Part shown: piece after piece, positions 40,802-48,647 of the stretch
Layout: every line of letters begins with the position of its first letter
Numbering within the stretch: position 1 is the first letter of the stretch
Source: CAIVVT01 sp963757265
Lineage (GTDB): Bacteria; Acidobacteriota; Terriglobia; Bryobacterales; Bryobacteraceae
Reading direction: 5' to 3'
DNA: 64,000 nt
NCBI GenBank assembly: GCA_963757265.1
Contig: CAVWRA010000005.1
Location: 1-64,000 of the forward strand
Position numbers and translations under genes: made by a program
The notes under the pieces: model-generated
What the model saw: the letters and a program-made list of their open reading frames with translations, nothing else
The model's database searches: none
What the model was told of the DNA's origin: nothing

Positions 40802-43612
40802 TTAAGCTCCACTCGAAAACCGCATGGTCGCGGATTGACTAAGCTGGCTCTGAATAGAATCTATCCACGTCTCGGTCTTTGGGGCCGTTTGGCGATTTTT
40901 CTTCGCAGAATCACGGTTGCCATCCTGGGGAGAATGCTGCTGCTCATGTTTCTCCGATGCGCCACCGCGATCTTGGTTCGACCGGTCCTGGCTCATCGTG
41001 GATTCAGAACTGCGTTCATGAGTGCGTTGGTCACTGACAGAAGTTTCAATGCGCGCGCACTGGTTAGTATCCATGTGTTCCACTAAACTGCGCGCAAAGA
41101 AATTTCCCGGGAGGGGTGGTTCGCTTGTTTTGGGAAGCAGGGGGGCAAGGGCGCTGTCTTGTTGCCTCGCGGCTGTGGAACTTGGATCAAGGGCCCAAGG
41201 TTCCATCGTGCCGGCGCCTGCGAGAGTCAGATGTACTGGTATCGTGCTCTCCACGGTCCAGCCGGCCCGCGTGAGCGAGCTCCTAAGTGTATCCACGCCA
41301 TCCAGCACGAGTTGTGTGGTCTCCTGGCTGGCGGATTTCAATTGGACTTCAACCTGGCCTTGACGCTGGACAAAACGAACGCCGATCTGGCCTTCACCTT
41401 GGGACTGTAGTTGGACTTCGATCGAACTGATTGAGCCACTGCCGTGGCTGGGCTCAACAACTGTTCGCGATTCCTGTATTCCGTCCGATCGTGCATCCGT
41501 ATTCGAGGTTATCGATGTATCCCTGATCGTCATTTGTGGCGTCGAGATTGCGATAGATGACGTGCTTATGATTGGCTCCCCGGTGTCAGTTCTGGTCGCC
41601 TGTAGCGACAGTTCGCCATCCGCAGTAGTATTAGAGTCAGTTTGCGCCGAAAACCCAGTAGTTTTGGCCCGCTGGAGCTTGGTATCCTCTTCGATGCTCT
41701 GCTGGGGCTGCATCGAGTACTGCGCTGATGAGGTTTTACGAGTGGCCTGGTCGAGTTGATACCTAAAGTTCTTATTCTGGCCGCTTGAGATCGCAGAACT
41801 GGTCGGTGTCCCTAGACCGGTTGTTTCGGGAGGCGGCTCACTCGGAGGAGTATTATTCAAAGATGAGGCATCTGCGAGTCGATCGTGACTGAAGCCTTTG
41901 GAAGCAGGTGCTCCATCGGCGCTGGACTCTTTAGGAGGCGCCGTGGAAGCTTGAGTTGCTGCAGAAGAAGACTCTTGCTTTGTGTTTGCGTTTGAATCGG
42001 ATTGCATCCTGAGTAGCCCGACCCACCCTCGACTCGGCAAGGAAGTTGCCTCCGAATAAGGGCTAGGTGTAATTTGGGCATGATAGCTCTTGTCCGTTAG
42101 GCCGAATTTTTCAGATTGTGCCGTGAAAGGCGAAGTCAAATCCGATGAGTTTGCATAATAAAAGGCTTGAGGTGAACCCAATTTGACATCAATGGGTTCA
42201 ATTATAGAGTCCTCATGCGGGCCAGACTCGTTTGCAGTGGGGTTGTGATTCGATTGGCTACTCAAGTTAATCGGATTGGCGCTGGACCCTTCCATAGTAA
42301 TTGTTAAACTACCGCTCGAGGTTAGTATGTCTGAATGACTGAATAAACTCATGGGGTCAAACTGAGAATAAGACGGCCTAGTGTGCGATGAACCAGGCGT
42401 CGTATCCTCACTTGCGTTCATGGGTGCCTCGCAGTGCATGCTTCCTTGCTGCGAGCTCGCCACTGGTCCCATATCTGGAATTGATTCGGCGTGGTCGGAT
42501 CCGCTCGGCTGAACTGCGCCGAGGGAGGCACCCTGTCCGGATCCCTTCGTCGATTGTGCAAGCTTCATTCTTTCGGATCCGCGTGGAGTATTCTTCATTA
42601 CTCCTGCTCGAGAATCGGCGCTCTCGACGCCAAGGTCGCGGCTGTCACTGGAATGTGACGGACCTCTGCGACCTGCAGCTGCGCTAGAGTCGGTCTGCTC
42701 TGAGGAAGCTGTCGTGCTGTGGAACTGAGTCCACCCGCCAAAGCTGTCGTCCTTTGTGCGTTCCAGGCGGCCATGCGCGACTTCGCTGCTGTCCGCGGCC
42801 TGTTCAAACTCGTGCGTGAGCTGCTCATTGCATTTATTCGTACCTTGAGAGCCAATCATTGCCGTTGGATTGGATCCTGCGGAATGCGGCTCCATCTGCG
42901 CTGCATTTGTCAATGCAAGATCTGTGTTGGGCAGTTCGGCGTCTTGTGGCGATCTTTCGGGAAAGCGGTCCTCTTGTGTGCGGTATTGTTCTGCGCTCTC
43001 AGTTTCGGGTGAGACCTTCGGCGCATTGTCGCGAATGAGGTTGGCCTGTTTCACTCCCTCGGATCCAGGTTCCCGCTGAGCGGAGCCCGTCGACCGCGGT
43101 GGTGTAGATGAGGAACTGTCCAGAACGCAATGACCTGCTTGCAGGAGTCTAGTGGATTGCTCAGAGTAAAGTTGCCGCGGTAGCACACCGCTGCGCGCCC
43201 CCGATTGATCGGCTACGGAAGTCAGTGAGAGTTGGGCATCCAGCAGGGAGGGCCGCGCGGCTTGTCCCGCGAGCACGGAAGGTTGAGAAGCTGTTACAGT
43301 GTCAGTAGTCTTGGCTGGATTTTTCTCAACCCGCGCGTCGATCTGCCTCTGCCTGGATGTATTGCCGTTGCTGTTAGGCGAAGCCTTCTGTTTCTGTCCA
43401 CCGGCGACCGCGGAATCGGTCGCGGTGTGATCACTGTTGGCCGGAAGACTCTGTGGGACATCGACCTTCAGGCCCGAGACCAGCAGGAGAAGTGTTTGGA
43501 ACACGTCAATCGAGGACTTCGCGGTCTGTCCCTGAGGCGCGGCACCGGAGCGAGGTCCGCCAACGCCTAGATTCGCTCTGGTCGCACATTGAGGCGTGTC
43601 TGCCACGGTCAC
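40802..43612 (-). CDS. fliK: flagellar hook-length control protein FliK
   Basis: 936 residues, about twice the usual size. Nearly 780 residues are low-complexity Ser/Thr/Gln/Asn/Asp-rich, consistent with an exported molecular ruler. The Flg_hook domain is at about 765-850 (ISSIEVQLQSQGEGQIGVRFVQRQGQVEVQLKSASQETTQLVLDGVDTLRSSLTRAGW). A short hydrophobic helix near residue 38 (VFQTLLLLVSGL) may be the export region. The GTG at 43612 (or GTG 43606) is the only possible start near the sigma-54 promoter; an in-frame stop lies at 43624-43622. No ribosome-binding site precedes it. First gene of the 14-gene leftward operon. Confidence 0.88.
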   Translation of the reverse strand: MTVADTPQCATRANLGVGGPRSGAAPQGQTAKSSIDVFQTLLLLVSGLKVDVPQSLPANSDHTATDSAVAGGQKQKASPNSNGNTSRQRQIDARVEKNPAKTTDTVTASQPSVLAGQAARPSLLDAQLSLTSVADQSGARSGVLPRQLYSEQSTRLLQAGHCVLDSSSSTPPRSTGSAQREPGSEGVKQANLIRDNAPKVSPETESAEQYRTQEDRFPERSPQDAELPNTDLALTNAAQMEPHSAGSNPTAMIGSQGTNKCNEQLTHEFEQAADSSEVAHGRLERTKDDSFGGWTQFHSTTASSEQTDSSAAAGRRGPSHSSDSRDLGVESADSRAGVMKNTPRGSERMKLAQSTKGSGQGASLGAVQPSGSDHAESIPDMGPVASSQQGSMHCEAPMNASEDTTPGSSHTRPSYSQFDPMSLFSHSDILTSSGSLTITMEGSSANPINLSSQSNHNPTANESGPHEDSIIEPIDVKLGSPQAFYYANSSDLTSPFTAQSEKFGLTDKSYHAQITPSPYSEATSLPSRGWVGLLRMQSDSNANTKQESSSAATQASTAPPKESSADGAPASKGFSHDRLADASSLNNTPPSEPPPETTGLGTPTSSAISSGQNKNFRYQLDQATRKTSSAQYSMQPQQSIEEDTKLQRAKTTGFSAQTDSNTTADGELSLQATRTDTGEPIISTSSIAISTPQMTIRDTSITSNTDARSDGIQESRTVVEPSHGSGSISSIEVQLQSQGEGQIGVRFVQRQGQVEVQLKSASQETTQLVLDGVDTLRSSLTRAGWTVESTIPVHLTLAGAGTMEPWALDPSSTAARQQDSALAPLLPKTSEPPLPGNFFARSLVEHMDTNQCARIETSVSDQRTHERSSESTMSQDRSNQDRGGASEKHEQQHSPQDGNRDSAKKNRQTAPKTETWIDSIQSQLSQSATMRFSSGA

Positions 43613-43624
43613 AGCGGGGCATCA

Positions 43625-43640
43625 TGCAACCCGCGGGCCA
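43625..43640 (-). promoter_or_regulatory. sigma-54 promoter of the fliK operon
   Basis: Read leftward, TGG-CCCGCGGGTT-GCA (43640 to 43625) fits the -24/-12 consensus TGGCACG-N4-TTGCA: GG and GC are exactly 10 bases apart, CCCG matches three of four bases of CACG, and TT is present. The predicted transcription start is at about 43614, two bases before the fliK GTG at 43612. Confidence 0.75.
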
Positions 43641-43800
43641 GACTTGAAAGCCTTGAGAAATCAATGCAATCAAAACGTTTTTTCGCGGCGTGACTGGGTG
43701 GCGTCCCGAAATGAACCCCCGAAGGCGCGGACTGTGTGCCGACGTGGGACATAAGTTCTCGAATCCTCGTCAACTCGTTTAGATTGTGCCGCCTGTGATT

Positions 43801-43817
43801 TGGCATTCGCCTTGCAC
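43801..43817 (+). promoter_or_regulatory. sigma-54 promoter of the flgF operon
   Basis: TGGCATTCGCCTTGCAC matches the sigma-54 consensus with GG and GC exactly 10 bases apart and TTGCA complete. The predicted start of transcription is about 43827, seven bases before the flgF ATG at 43834, which has no Shine-Dalgarno sequence. Together with the leftward site at 43625-43640 it makes a divergent sigma-54 control region. Confidence 0.82.
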
Positions 43818-43833
43818 ACTGGTTTGCGGGTCT

Positions 43834-44586
43834 ATGGATCCTCTGACCATCACGGCGGCGGCCGGTATGAGAGCCCGTTTGGAGTCGTTGGACCTTGTTG
43901 CCAACGACCTCTCCAACGCCTCCGCGCCGGGCTTCAAGGCCGACAGGGAGAGCTTCTCCATCTACTTTTCCGAGGAAACCAAGTCCGCCCAGCAAGACGG
44001 CGCCGGCCCGGCACAATCTTGCCTGCCTGTTGTGCAGAGCCACTGGACGGACACATCCCAGGGGGAATTGCGCGCCACGGGGAGTATGAATGATCTGGCG
44101 CTAAGCGGAAAGGGCTATTTCCAAGTCCAGGGCCCCGACGGAGCCCTGTTTACGCGGGACGGCAGATTCACCGTTACCTCAGCCGGCAAGTTGGTGACCC
44201 CGAAGGGCTTCGAGTTCAGCGGTGATAGCGGACAGCCGATTCAGCTGGACCCCGCCCTGCCCGTGAGCGTGGATGGGGATGGGACCGTAAGGCAGCAAGG
44301 CGTCGAAGTAGGCCGGTTGAAACTGGTGAATTGGCCGGACGAAACGCAGTCCACGAAGCGCGCCGGCGGCTATTTTCAACTCGCCTCCAACTCCCTGGAG
44401 GGGCTCCAGCACTCGACCGCGCAGCTTCGCCAGGGTTTCCAGGAACAGTCAAATCTGAACCCGGCCGAGGCCTCCGTTCGGCTGATCGACATCATGCGAC
44501 AGTTTGAATCGCTCAACAAAGCGGCCCAGATGGGCGGAGACCTCGATCGCTACGCCGTGGAGGACGTCGCCAAAGTCACCGCATAG
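43834..44586 (+). CDS. flgF: flagellar proximal rod protein FlgF
   Basis: 250 residues from the ATG at 43834; an in-frame GTG at 43786 would lie upstream of the sigma-54 promoter and is rejected. The N-terminal LTITAAAGMRARLESLDLVANDLSNASAPGFKADRESFS, the middle DLALSGKGYFQVQGPDGALFTRDGRFTVTSAGKL, and the C-terminal QGFQEQSNLNPAEASVRLIDIMRQFESLNKAAQMGGDLDRYAVEDVAKV are typical of FlgF/FlgG. FlgF rather than FlgG is chosen because a canonical FlgG follows directly. It forms part of the rod and heads the rightward operon, 14 bases before flgG. Confidence 0.92.
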   Translation: MDPLTITAAAGMRARLESLDLVANDLSNASAPGFKADRESFSIYFSEETKSAQQDGAGPAQSCLPVVQSHWTDTSQGELRATGSMNDLALSGKGYFQVQGPDGALFTRDGRFTVTSAGKLVTPKGFEFSGDSGQPIQLDPALPVSVDGDGTVRQQGVEVGRLKLVNWPDETQSTKRAGGYFQLASNSLEGLQHSTAQLRQGFQEQSNLNPAEASVRLIDIMRQFESLNKAAQMGGDLDRYAVEDVAKVTA

Positions 44587-44600
44587 AGAGAGGCAACCCA

Positions 44601-45392
44601 ATGATCAGAGCCTTGTTCAGCGCCGCCAGTGGCATGACAGCCCAACAGATGAATGTGGACAATATCGCCAATAACCTGGCCAATGCGAACACCGTCGGCT
44701 TCAAGTCGCGGCGCGCACAATTTCAGGACCTGCTGTATCAGACCGTGGTCCAGCCCGGTGCTGCCTCCAGCGCGCAAACTTATGTTCCGACCGGTCTGCA
44801 GCTAGGCCTCGGCACCAAGCCGGTTTCCAACGAGATTATCTTCACCCAAGGAAGCTTCCAGACCACGGGCAACCCGCTGGACCTGGTCATCCAGGGCAAC
44901 GGTTTCTTTCAGATCCACCTGCCCAGCGGCGAAACGGCCTATACCCGGGCCGGTCAGTTCCAGCTCGACAACAACGGCAACATCGTGGACTCGAGTGGCA
45001 ACATGCTGGAGCCGCAGATCGCCATTCCATCCACCGCCCAAAGCATCACCATCGCCACGGACGGAACAGTCAGTGTGACCCTGCCGAATCAGGCCTCGGC
45101 CCAGGTCGTGGGCCAGATCCAGCTCGCCAATTTCCCCAACCCGGCAGGGCTCAATGGCCTTGGAAGCAACCTCTACACGCCTACCGATGCCTCCGGCGCG
45201 GCCACCATCGGCCTGCCCGGCGGTCAGGAAGGAATGGGAACTCTGATGCAGGGTTACACCGAACAGTCGAACGTCTCCGTGGTCGATGAAATGGTCAATC
45301 TGATCGTCAGCCAACGGGCCTATGAAGCGAATTCGAAGGTGATTACGGCTGCCGATCAAATGTATCAGCAGGTCAACAACTTATCGAGGTGA
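44601..45392 (+). CDS. flgG: flagellar distal rod protein FlgG
   Basis: 263 residues, the canonical FlgG length (about 260). It begins MIRALFSAASGMTAQQMNVDNIANNLANANTVGFKSRRAQFQDLLYQ, with the FlgG-specific insertion QLGLGTKPVSNEIIFTQGSFQTTGNPLDLVIQGNGFFQI, and ends SNVSVVDEMVNLIVSQRAYEANSKVITAADQMYQQVNNL. It forms the distal rod, which crosses the peptidoglycan and P-ring. GAGAGAGGCAACCCA gives a weak ribosome-binding site. Its stop overlaps the flgA start (GTGA at 45389). Confidence 0.96.
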   Translation: MIRALFSAASGMTAQQMNVDNIANNLANANTVGFKSRRAQFQDLLYQTVVQPGAASSAQTYVPTGLQLGLGTKPVSNEIIFTQGSFQTTGNPLDLVIQGNGFFQIHLPSGETAYTRAGQFQLDNNGNIVDSSGNMLEPQIAIPSTAQSITIATDGTVSVTLPNQASAQVVGQIQLANFPNPAGLNGLGSNLYTPTDASGAATIGLPGGQEGMGTLMQGYTEQSNVSVVDEMVNLIVSQRAYEANSKVITAADQMYQQVNNLSR

Positions 45393-46309
45393 TACTGGTG
45401 CGCAGTCTCCCCCCACTCCTCCTTTGCGCCGTCCTGCTGCCCGCTGCCATGACCGCCGGCTCGTGCTTGGAGATAGATGGTCCGGTGTTGCGAGCAGCGG
45501 CCCTGGCCCAGGTTGCGCAAGCGCCAGACTCAATCTCTGCCGATCGCATTCTGACCGCGACCCCGGACCCCGGAAACCGCAGATGGATCGCGCCTTCCGA
45601 GATGCGGCGGTGGGGTCTGGTCCCCAGAGCTGATACGCCCGCCGAAGGGATTTGCGTGCAAAGGCGGCTGCCACACTTGGCCTCGGAGGACGCGGCCCAG
45701 GCCGTGCAGGTCGCGCTTCTCGCCCGACACGAGATGGTCAAACTGGTCCAGATCATCTCGCTCCAGCCGTCGGTGGGACCCGCTGGGCAGCTGCGCTTGT
45801 CTCCGTCGGGCCCGCAATTACTCTCCCAGTCGGACGGCTTTTGCAGTTTCCTGTGGCGCGCTGCGCTGGAATACGACGCCCATCGGACCGTCCCCGTTAA
45901 GGTGCTGGGGCGATTCCAACTGGCGCAGGCGGTCTACGTAGCCCGCCGCGATCTGCAGGCCGGGGACGTTCTCGCCAAAGCCGATTATGAATCTGTCGTG
46001 AAATCGGGCTGTTCGGCCCAGGTCGGAGCCGAACCGCCAGTGCTCGAAGGATCGATTCTGAAGCAGCCTTTGCGCAGCGGGGACACGATTCGACCTCAGA
46101 TCTTGCAAGCGCCTCCCGCCGTTCTGCAGGGTGAAACAGTTCGCGTCGTGGCGCGCGTGGGAGGAGTGGCGGTGGGAATTGACACGCAGGCCGAGCGCGA
46201 TGGACGGCGCGGAGAATTCATTTTCGTACGCAACCTGGAGACCGGGAAACAAGTCCGCGTCCTGTTGACGGGAAAGGGTGAGGCCTCGGCCACGTCTGGG
46301 GGTAAGTGA
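45389..46309 (+). CDS. flgA: flagellar P-ring assembly chaperone FlgA
   Basis: 306 residues, longer than the usual 220-230. A signal peptide is visible at 1-23 (LLLCAVLLPAAMTAGS). The C-terminal half holds the SAF domain (about 185-245: VYVARRDLQAGDVLAKADYESVVK, EGSILKQPLRSGDTIRPQILQAPPAVLQGETVRVVARVGGVAV) and the closing beta domain (VRNLETGKQVRVLLTGKGEA). FlgA is a periplasmic chaperone for FlgI polymerisation, and flgI is in the same operon. The N-terminal 170 residues are divergent. Confidence 0.9.
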   Translation: MILVRSLPPLLLCAVLLPAAMTAGSCLEIDGPVLRAAALAQVAQAPDSISADRILTATPDPGNRRWIAPSEMRRWGLVPRADTPAEGICVQRRLPHLASEDAAQAVQVALLARHEMVKLVQIISLQPSVGPAGQLRLSPSGPQLLSQSDGFCSFLWRAALEYDAHRTVPVKVLGRFQLAQAVYVARRDLQAGDVLAKADYESVVKSGCSAQVGAEPPVLEGSILKQPLRSGDTIRPQILQAPPAVLQGETVRVVARVGGVAVGIDTQAERDGRRGEFIFVRNLETGKQVRVLLTGKGEASATSGGK

Positions 46310-46310
46310 T

Positions 46311-47021
46311 ATGCGGACAGCGCTCTGGTTGTCGATGTGTTTGCTGTTCAGCCGGGCGGATGTGCTGGCGGCGTCAAAATCGCCCAAGGATGCGCCCCAA
46401 CCTACGCCTAAGCCATCTGCCATCGACGAGATCCTGACAGAACTCAAAGCCCACCCGGCGCGGCCCGGGACATCGCCCGGTTCCACCTTTGACCCGGGCG
46501 GCAGATTTGCCGATGTCTCGCGCGATCTCCGGGCATCGCACGTCAACGACCTCGTGACCGTGATCATTTCCGACCACGCCAGCGCGTCCTCTGTCGGCGC
46601 CACCACAACGGCGCGGAAGAGCCAGGCCAACGCCTCCATCTCCGCTCTGGCCGGCATCCCGCATGCCACCGGTCCCTTGGCTAATCTGCTGAACACGACG
46701 ACCAACACGCAACTTGCCGGTCAGGGCCTGACAAACCGCACCAGCGACATAACAACGAATCTGACGGCCCGCGTAATCGCAGTCTTGCCCAGCGGCGACC
46801 TGATCGTGGAGGGCAACAAGCTGATTCAGATCAACTCGGAGAAGCAAAAGGTGACGCTCCGTGGGATCGCCCGCTGGAACGACATCACTCCGTCCAATCA
46901 GGTCTCCTCCGATCAACTGGCCGAGCTCGAAGTACTGATCGACGGCCGGGGCGTCGTCAACGACGCCGTTCGCCGGCCAAACTTCCTTTATAGGCTGTTG
47001 CTGGGGCTGCTTCCTTTCTGA
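46311..47021 (+). CDS. flgH: flagellar L-ring protein FlgH
   Basis: 236 residues from the ATG at 46311, one base after the flgA stop. The FlgH core is complete: FADVSRDLRASHVNDLVTVIISDHASASS, an Ala/Thr-rich middle, LTARVIAVLPSGDLIVEGNKLIQINSEKQKVTLRGIARWNDITPSNQVSSDQLAELEVLIDGRGVVNDAVRRPNFLYRLL. It forms the outer-membrane bushing around the rod. FlgH is normally a lipoprotein; here the only N-terminal cysteine (C10, WLSMC) does not make a standard lipobox, and a signal-peptidase-I site near residue 21 (DVLAAS) looks likelier. Confidence 0.94.
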   Translation: MRTALWLSMCLLFSRADVLAASKSPKDAPQPTPKPSAIDEILTELKAHPARPGTSPGSTFDPGGRFADVSRDLRASHVNDLVTVIISDHASASSVGATTTARKSQANASISALAGIPHATGPLANLLNTTTNTQLAGQGLTNRTSDITTNLTARVIAVLPSGDLIVEGNKLIQINSEKQKVTLRGIARWNDITPSNQVSSDQLAELEVLIDGRGVVNDAVRRPNFLYRLLLGLLPF

Positions 47022-47024
47022 ACC

Positions 47025-48128
47025 ATGCGGACTTCCACCAACTCCCTGATCCTCGTGCTTCTCATAACCGCGGCCCAGGCCCTGCCGGCGGCGTCGGTCC
47101 GGTTAAAAGAAGTCGCGTCGCTCGAGGGGGTTAGAGAGAACCAGTTGATCGGCTACGGGATTGTCGTCGGCCTCAACGGGACCGGCGACAAGCGCCAGCC
47201 GGTCTTCCCGGCTCAAACCCTGGCCAATCTCCTCGAAAAAATGGGGGTCCAAGTCGACCCGACGGCGATTCAGGTCCGCAACACGGCTGCTGTGATGGTG
47301 GCGGCGAACTTGCCGGCCTTCGCCCAGCCTGGCGTTCGAATCGACGTGAATGTCGCGGCCGTCGGCGACGCGACCAACCTGCAGGGCGGATTGCTGCTGA
47401 TGACGCCTCTGAAGGGCGCCAACGGCGTCGTTTACGCCGTGGCCCAGGGGTCGGTGGTGACCGGTGGTTTTGCGGCCGCCCGGGGCCGGGGCAACAGTGC
47501 GACCGTCAATCATCCGACCGCCGGACGGGTCCCGGGCGGGGCGATCATTGAGCAGGCCGCGCCGTCCGTGATGCCGGCCGATAGGCTGCGCTGGCAGTTG
47601 AAACAGGCCGACTTCACGACTGCGGCACGCCTGGCGGCAGTGGTCAATAAGCGCTTCCAGAGCGCCATCGCAGACTGTGAGAGTTCAGGGCTGGTGGTCG
47701 TCCGATTACCCGAGGACTGGAAGAATCGCGAAGTGGAGTTTATCGCCGAGATCGAAGCGCTGACTCTTGAGACGGACCGGCAAAACAGGATCGTCATCAA
47801 TGAACGGACCGGCACGATCGTGCTCGGGCGGGAGATCGCGATCCGGCCCATTTCAATTCTCCATGGAAACCTGTCGGTGCAAGTTCAAACCACTTACGAG
47901 ACCTCACAACCCCTCCCGCTTGCTGGCGGAGAGACGGTCGTGACGCCGAAGGTCGATCTGACCGCCAAGGAGGAGCCCGCCCGGAGCATCACTTTGAAAA
48001 AGGGCGCCACCGTTGACGACCTAGTCAAAGCGCTGATGGCAGTGGGCTCCACTCCCAGGGATGTGATTGCCGTGCTGCAGAATCTCCGCGCCGCCGGGGC
48101 CCTCGAGGCTGAGATCGAGGTGATTTGA
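47025..48128 (+). CDS. flgI: flagellar P-ring protein FlgI
   Basis: 367 residues, standard for FlgI. The signal peptide ends near residue 22 (LITAAQALPAAS). The conserved opening VRLKEVASLEGVRENQLIGYGIVVGLNGTGDK, then FPAQTLANLLEKMGVQVDP, NTAAVMVAANLPAFAQPGVRIDVNVAAVGDATNLQGGLLLMTPLKGANG, and the C-terminal NERTGTIVLGREIAIRPISILHGNLSVQV and VDDLVKALMAVGSTPRDVIAVLQNLRAAGALEAEIEVI are all intact. It polymerises as the periplasmic ring around the rod with FlgA's help. Three bases separate it from flgH. Confidence 0.97.
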   Translation: MRTSTNSLILVLLITAAQALPAASVRLKEVASLEGVRENQLIGYGIVVGLNGTGDKRQPVFPAQTLANLLEKMGVQVDPTAIQVRNTAAVMVAANLPAFAQPGVRIDVNVAAVGDATNLQGGLLLMTPLKGANGVVYAVAQGSVVTGGFAAARGRGNSATVNHPTAGRVPGGAIIEQAAPSVMPADRLRWQLKQADFTTAARLAAVVNKRFQSAIADCESSGLVVVRLPEDWKNREVEFIAEIEALTLETDRQNRIVINERTGTIVLGREIAIRPISILHGNLSVQVQTTYETSQPLPLAGGETVVTPKVDLTAKEEPARSITLKKGATVDDLVKALMAVGSTPRDVIAVLQNLRAAGALEAEIEVI

Positions 48129-48130
48129 CG

Positions 48131-48544
48131 ATGGGAACCGGCCCGGTCAGCGCATGCCAAATTCAAATCGAGGCGAATGGTCCCCAAACCTCCGGGTGCA
48201 CAGCCAAAGATCCTCGGAACATTCACCAGGTCGCTCAGGAATTTGAGTCCCTGCTCATCGAGCAAATCCTGAAATCCGCAAAATTCGGCGAGCCTGGCGC
48301 GGACTCCAACACAGCCAGCGGCTCGATGATGGCATTGGCGCAGGAAAACCTGGCGCGTCTCATCAGCCAGAATGGCGGGATTGGTATGGCGCAGTTCTTG
48401 GAAAAATCATTGCATCAGACTTCGGCCATCCCCACCAGTGCCGACTCCAGCGGCGCCACGGCAGCCGGCGGAACCCCAACCACCAACGGCGCTCAAACGA
48501 TAGCCGGGCTTGGCGCAGCGGCCCCGGTCGCGAAGACACCCTAG
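48131..48544 (+). CDS. flgJ: rod-binding protein (FlgJ N-terminal domain only)
   Basis: 137 residues from the ATG at 48131, 2 bases after the flgI stop, with GAGG about 10 bases upstream. The rod-binding domain is clear: IHQVAQEFESLLIEQILKSAKF, then SGSMMALAQENLARLISQNGGIGMAQFLEKSL. The C-terminal peptidoglycan hydrolase domain of proteobacterial FlgJ is absent; a Thr/Ala/Gly tail ends the protein. A separate muramidase elsewhere would be needed to open the cell wall for the rod. Last gene of the rightward operon, converging with fliS. Confidence 0.9.
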   Translation: MGTGPVSACQIQIEANGPQTSGCTAKDPRNIHQVAQEFESLLIEQILKSAKFGEPGADSNTASGSMMALAQENLARLISQNGGIGMAQFLEKSLHQTSAIPTSADSSGATAAGGTPTTNGAQTIAGLGAAAPVAKTP

Positions 48545-48647
48545 CTCTGCATCTCCCTGTGCCAATGCGACATCCACGGCTGGGCGGTGCAGGAACGACA
48601 TACCCCTCCCCGCTCCCAGCCCGCGCTGAGTCGGCGACCGCAAATCC

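Noticed and set aside
40802..43612. Tandem repeats in FliK's low-complexity region
   Set aside because: Reading through the Ser/Gln/Thr-rich part shows no regular repeat unit, only compositional bias.
43786..43833. Upstream in-frame GTG start for flgF
   Set aside because: It would place the start before the sigma-54 promoter and add residues absent from FlgF proteins, which begin M-D-P-L.
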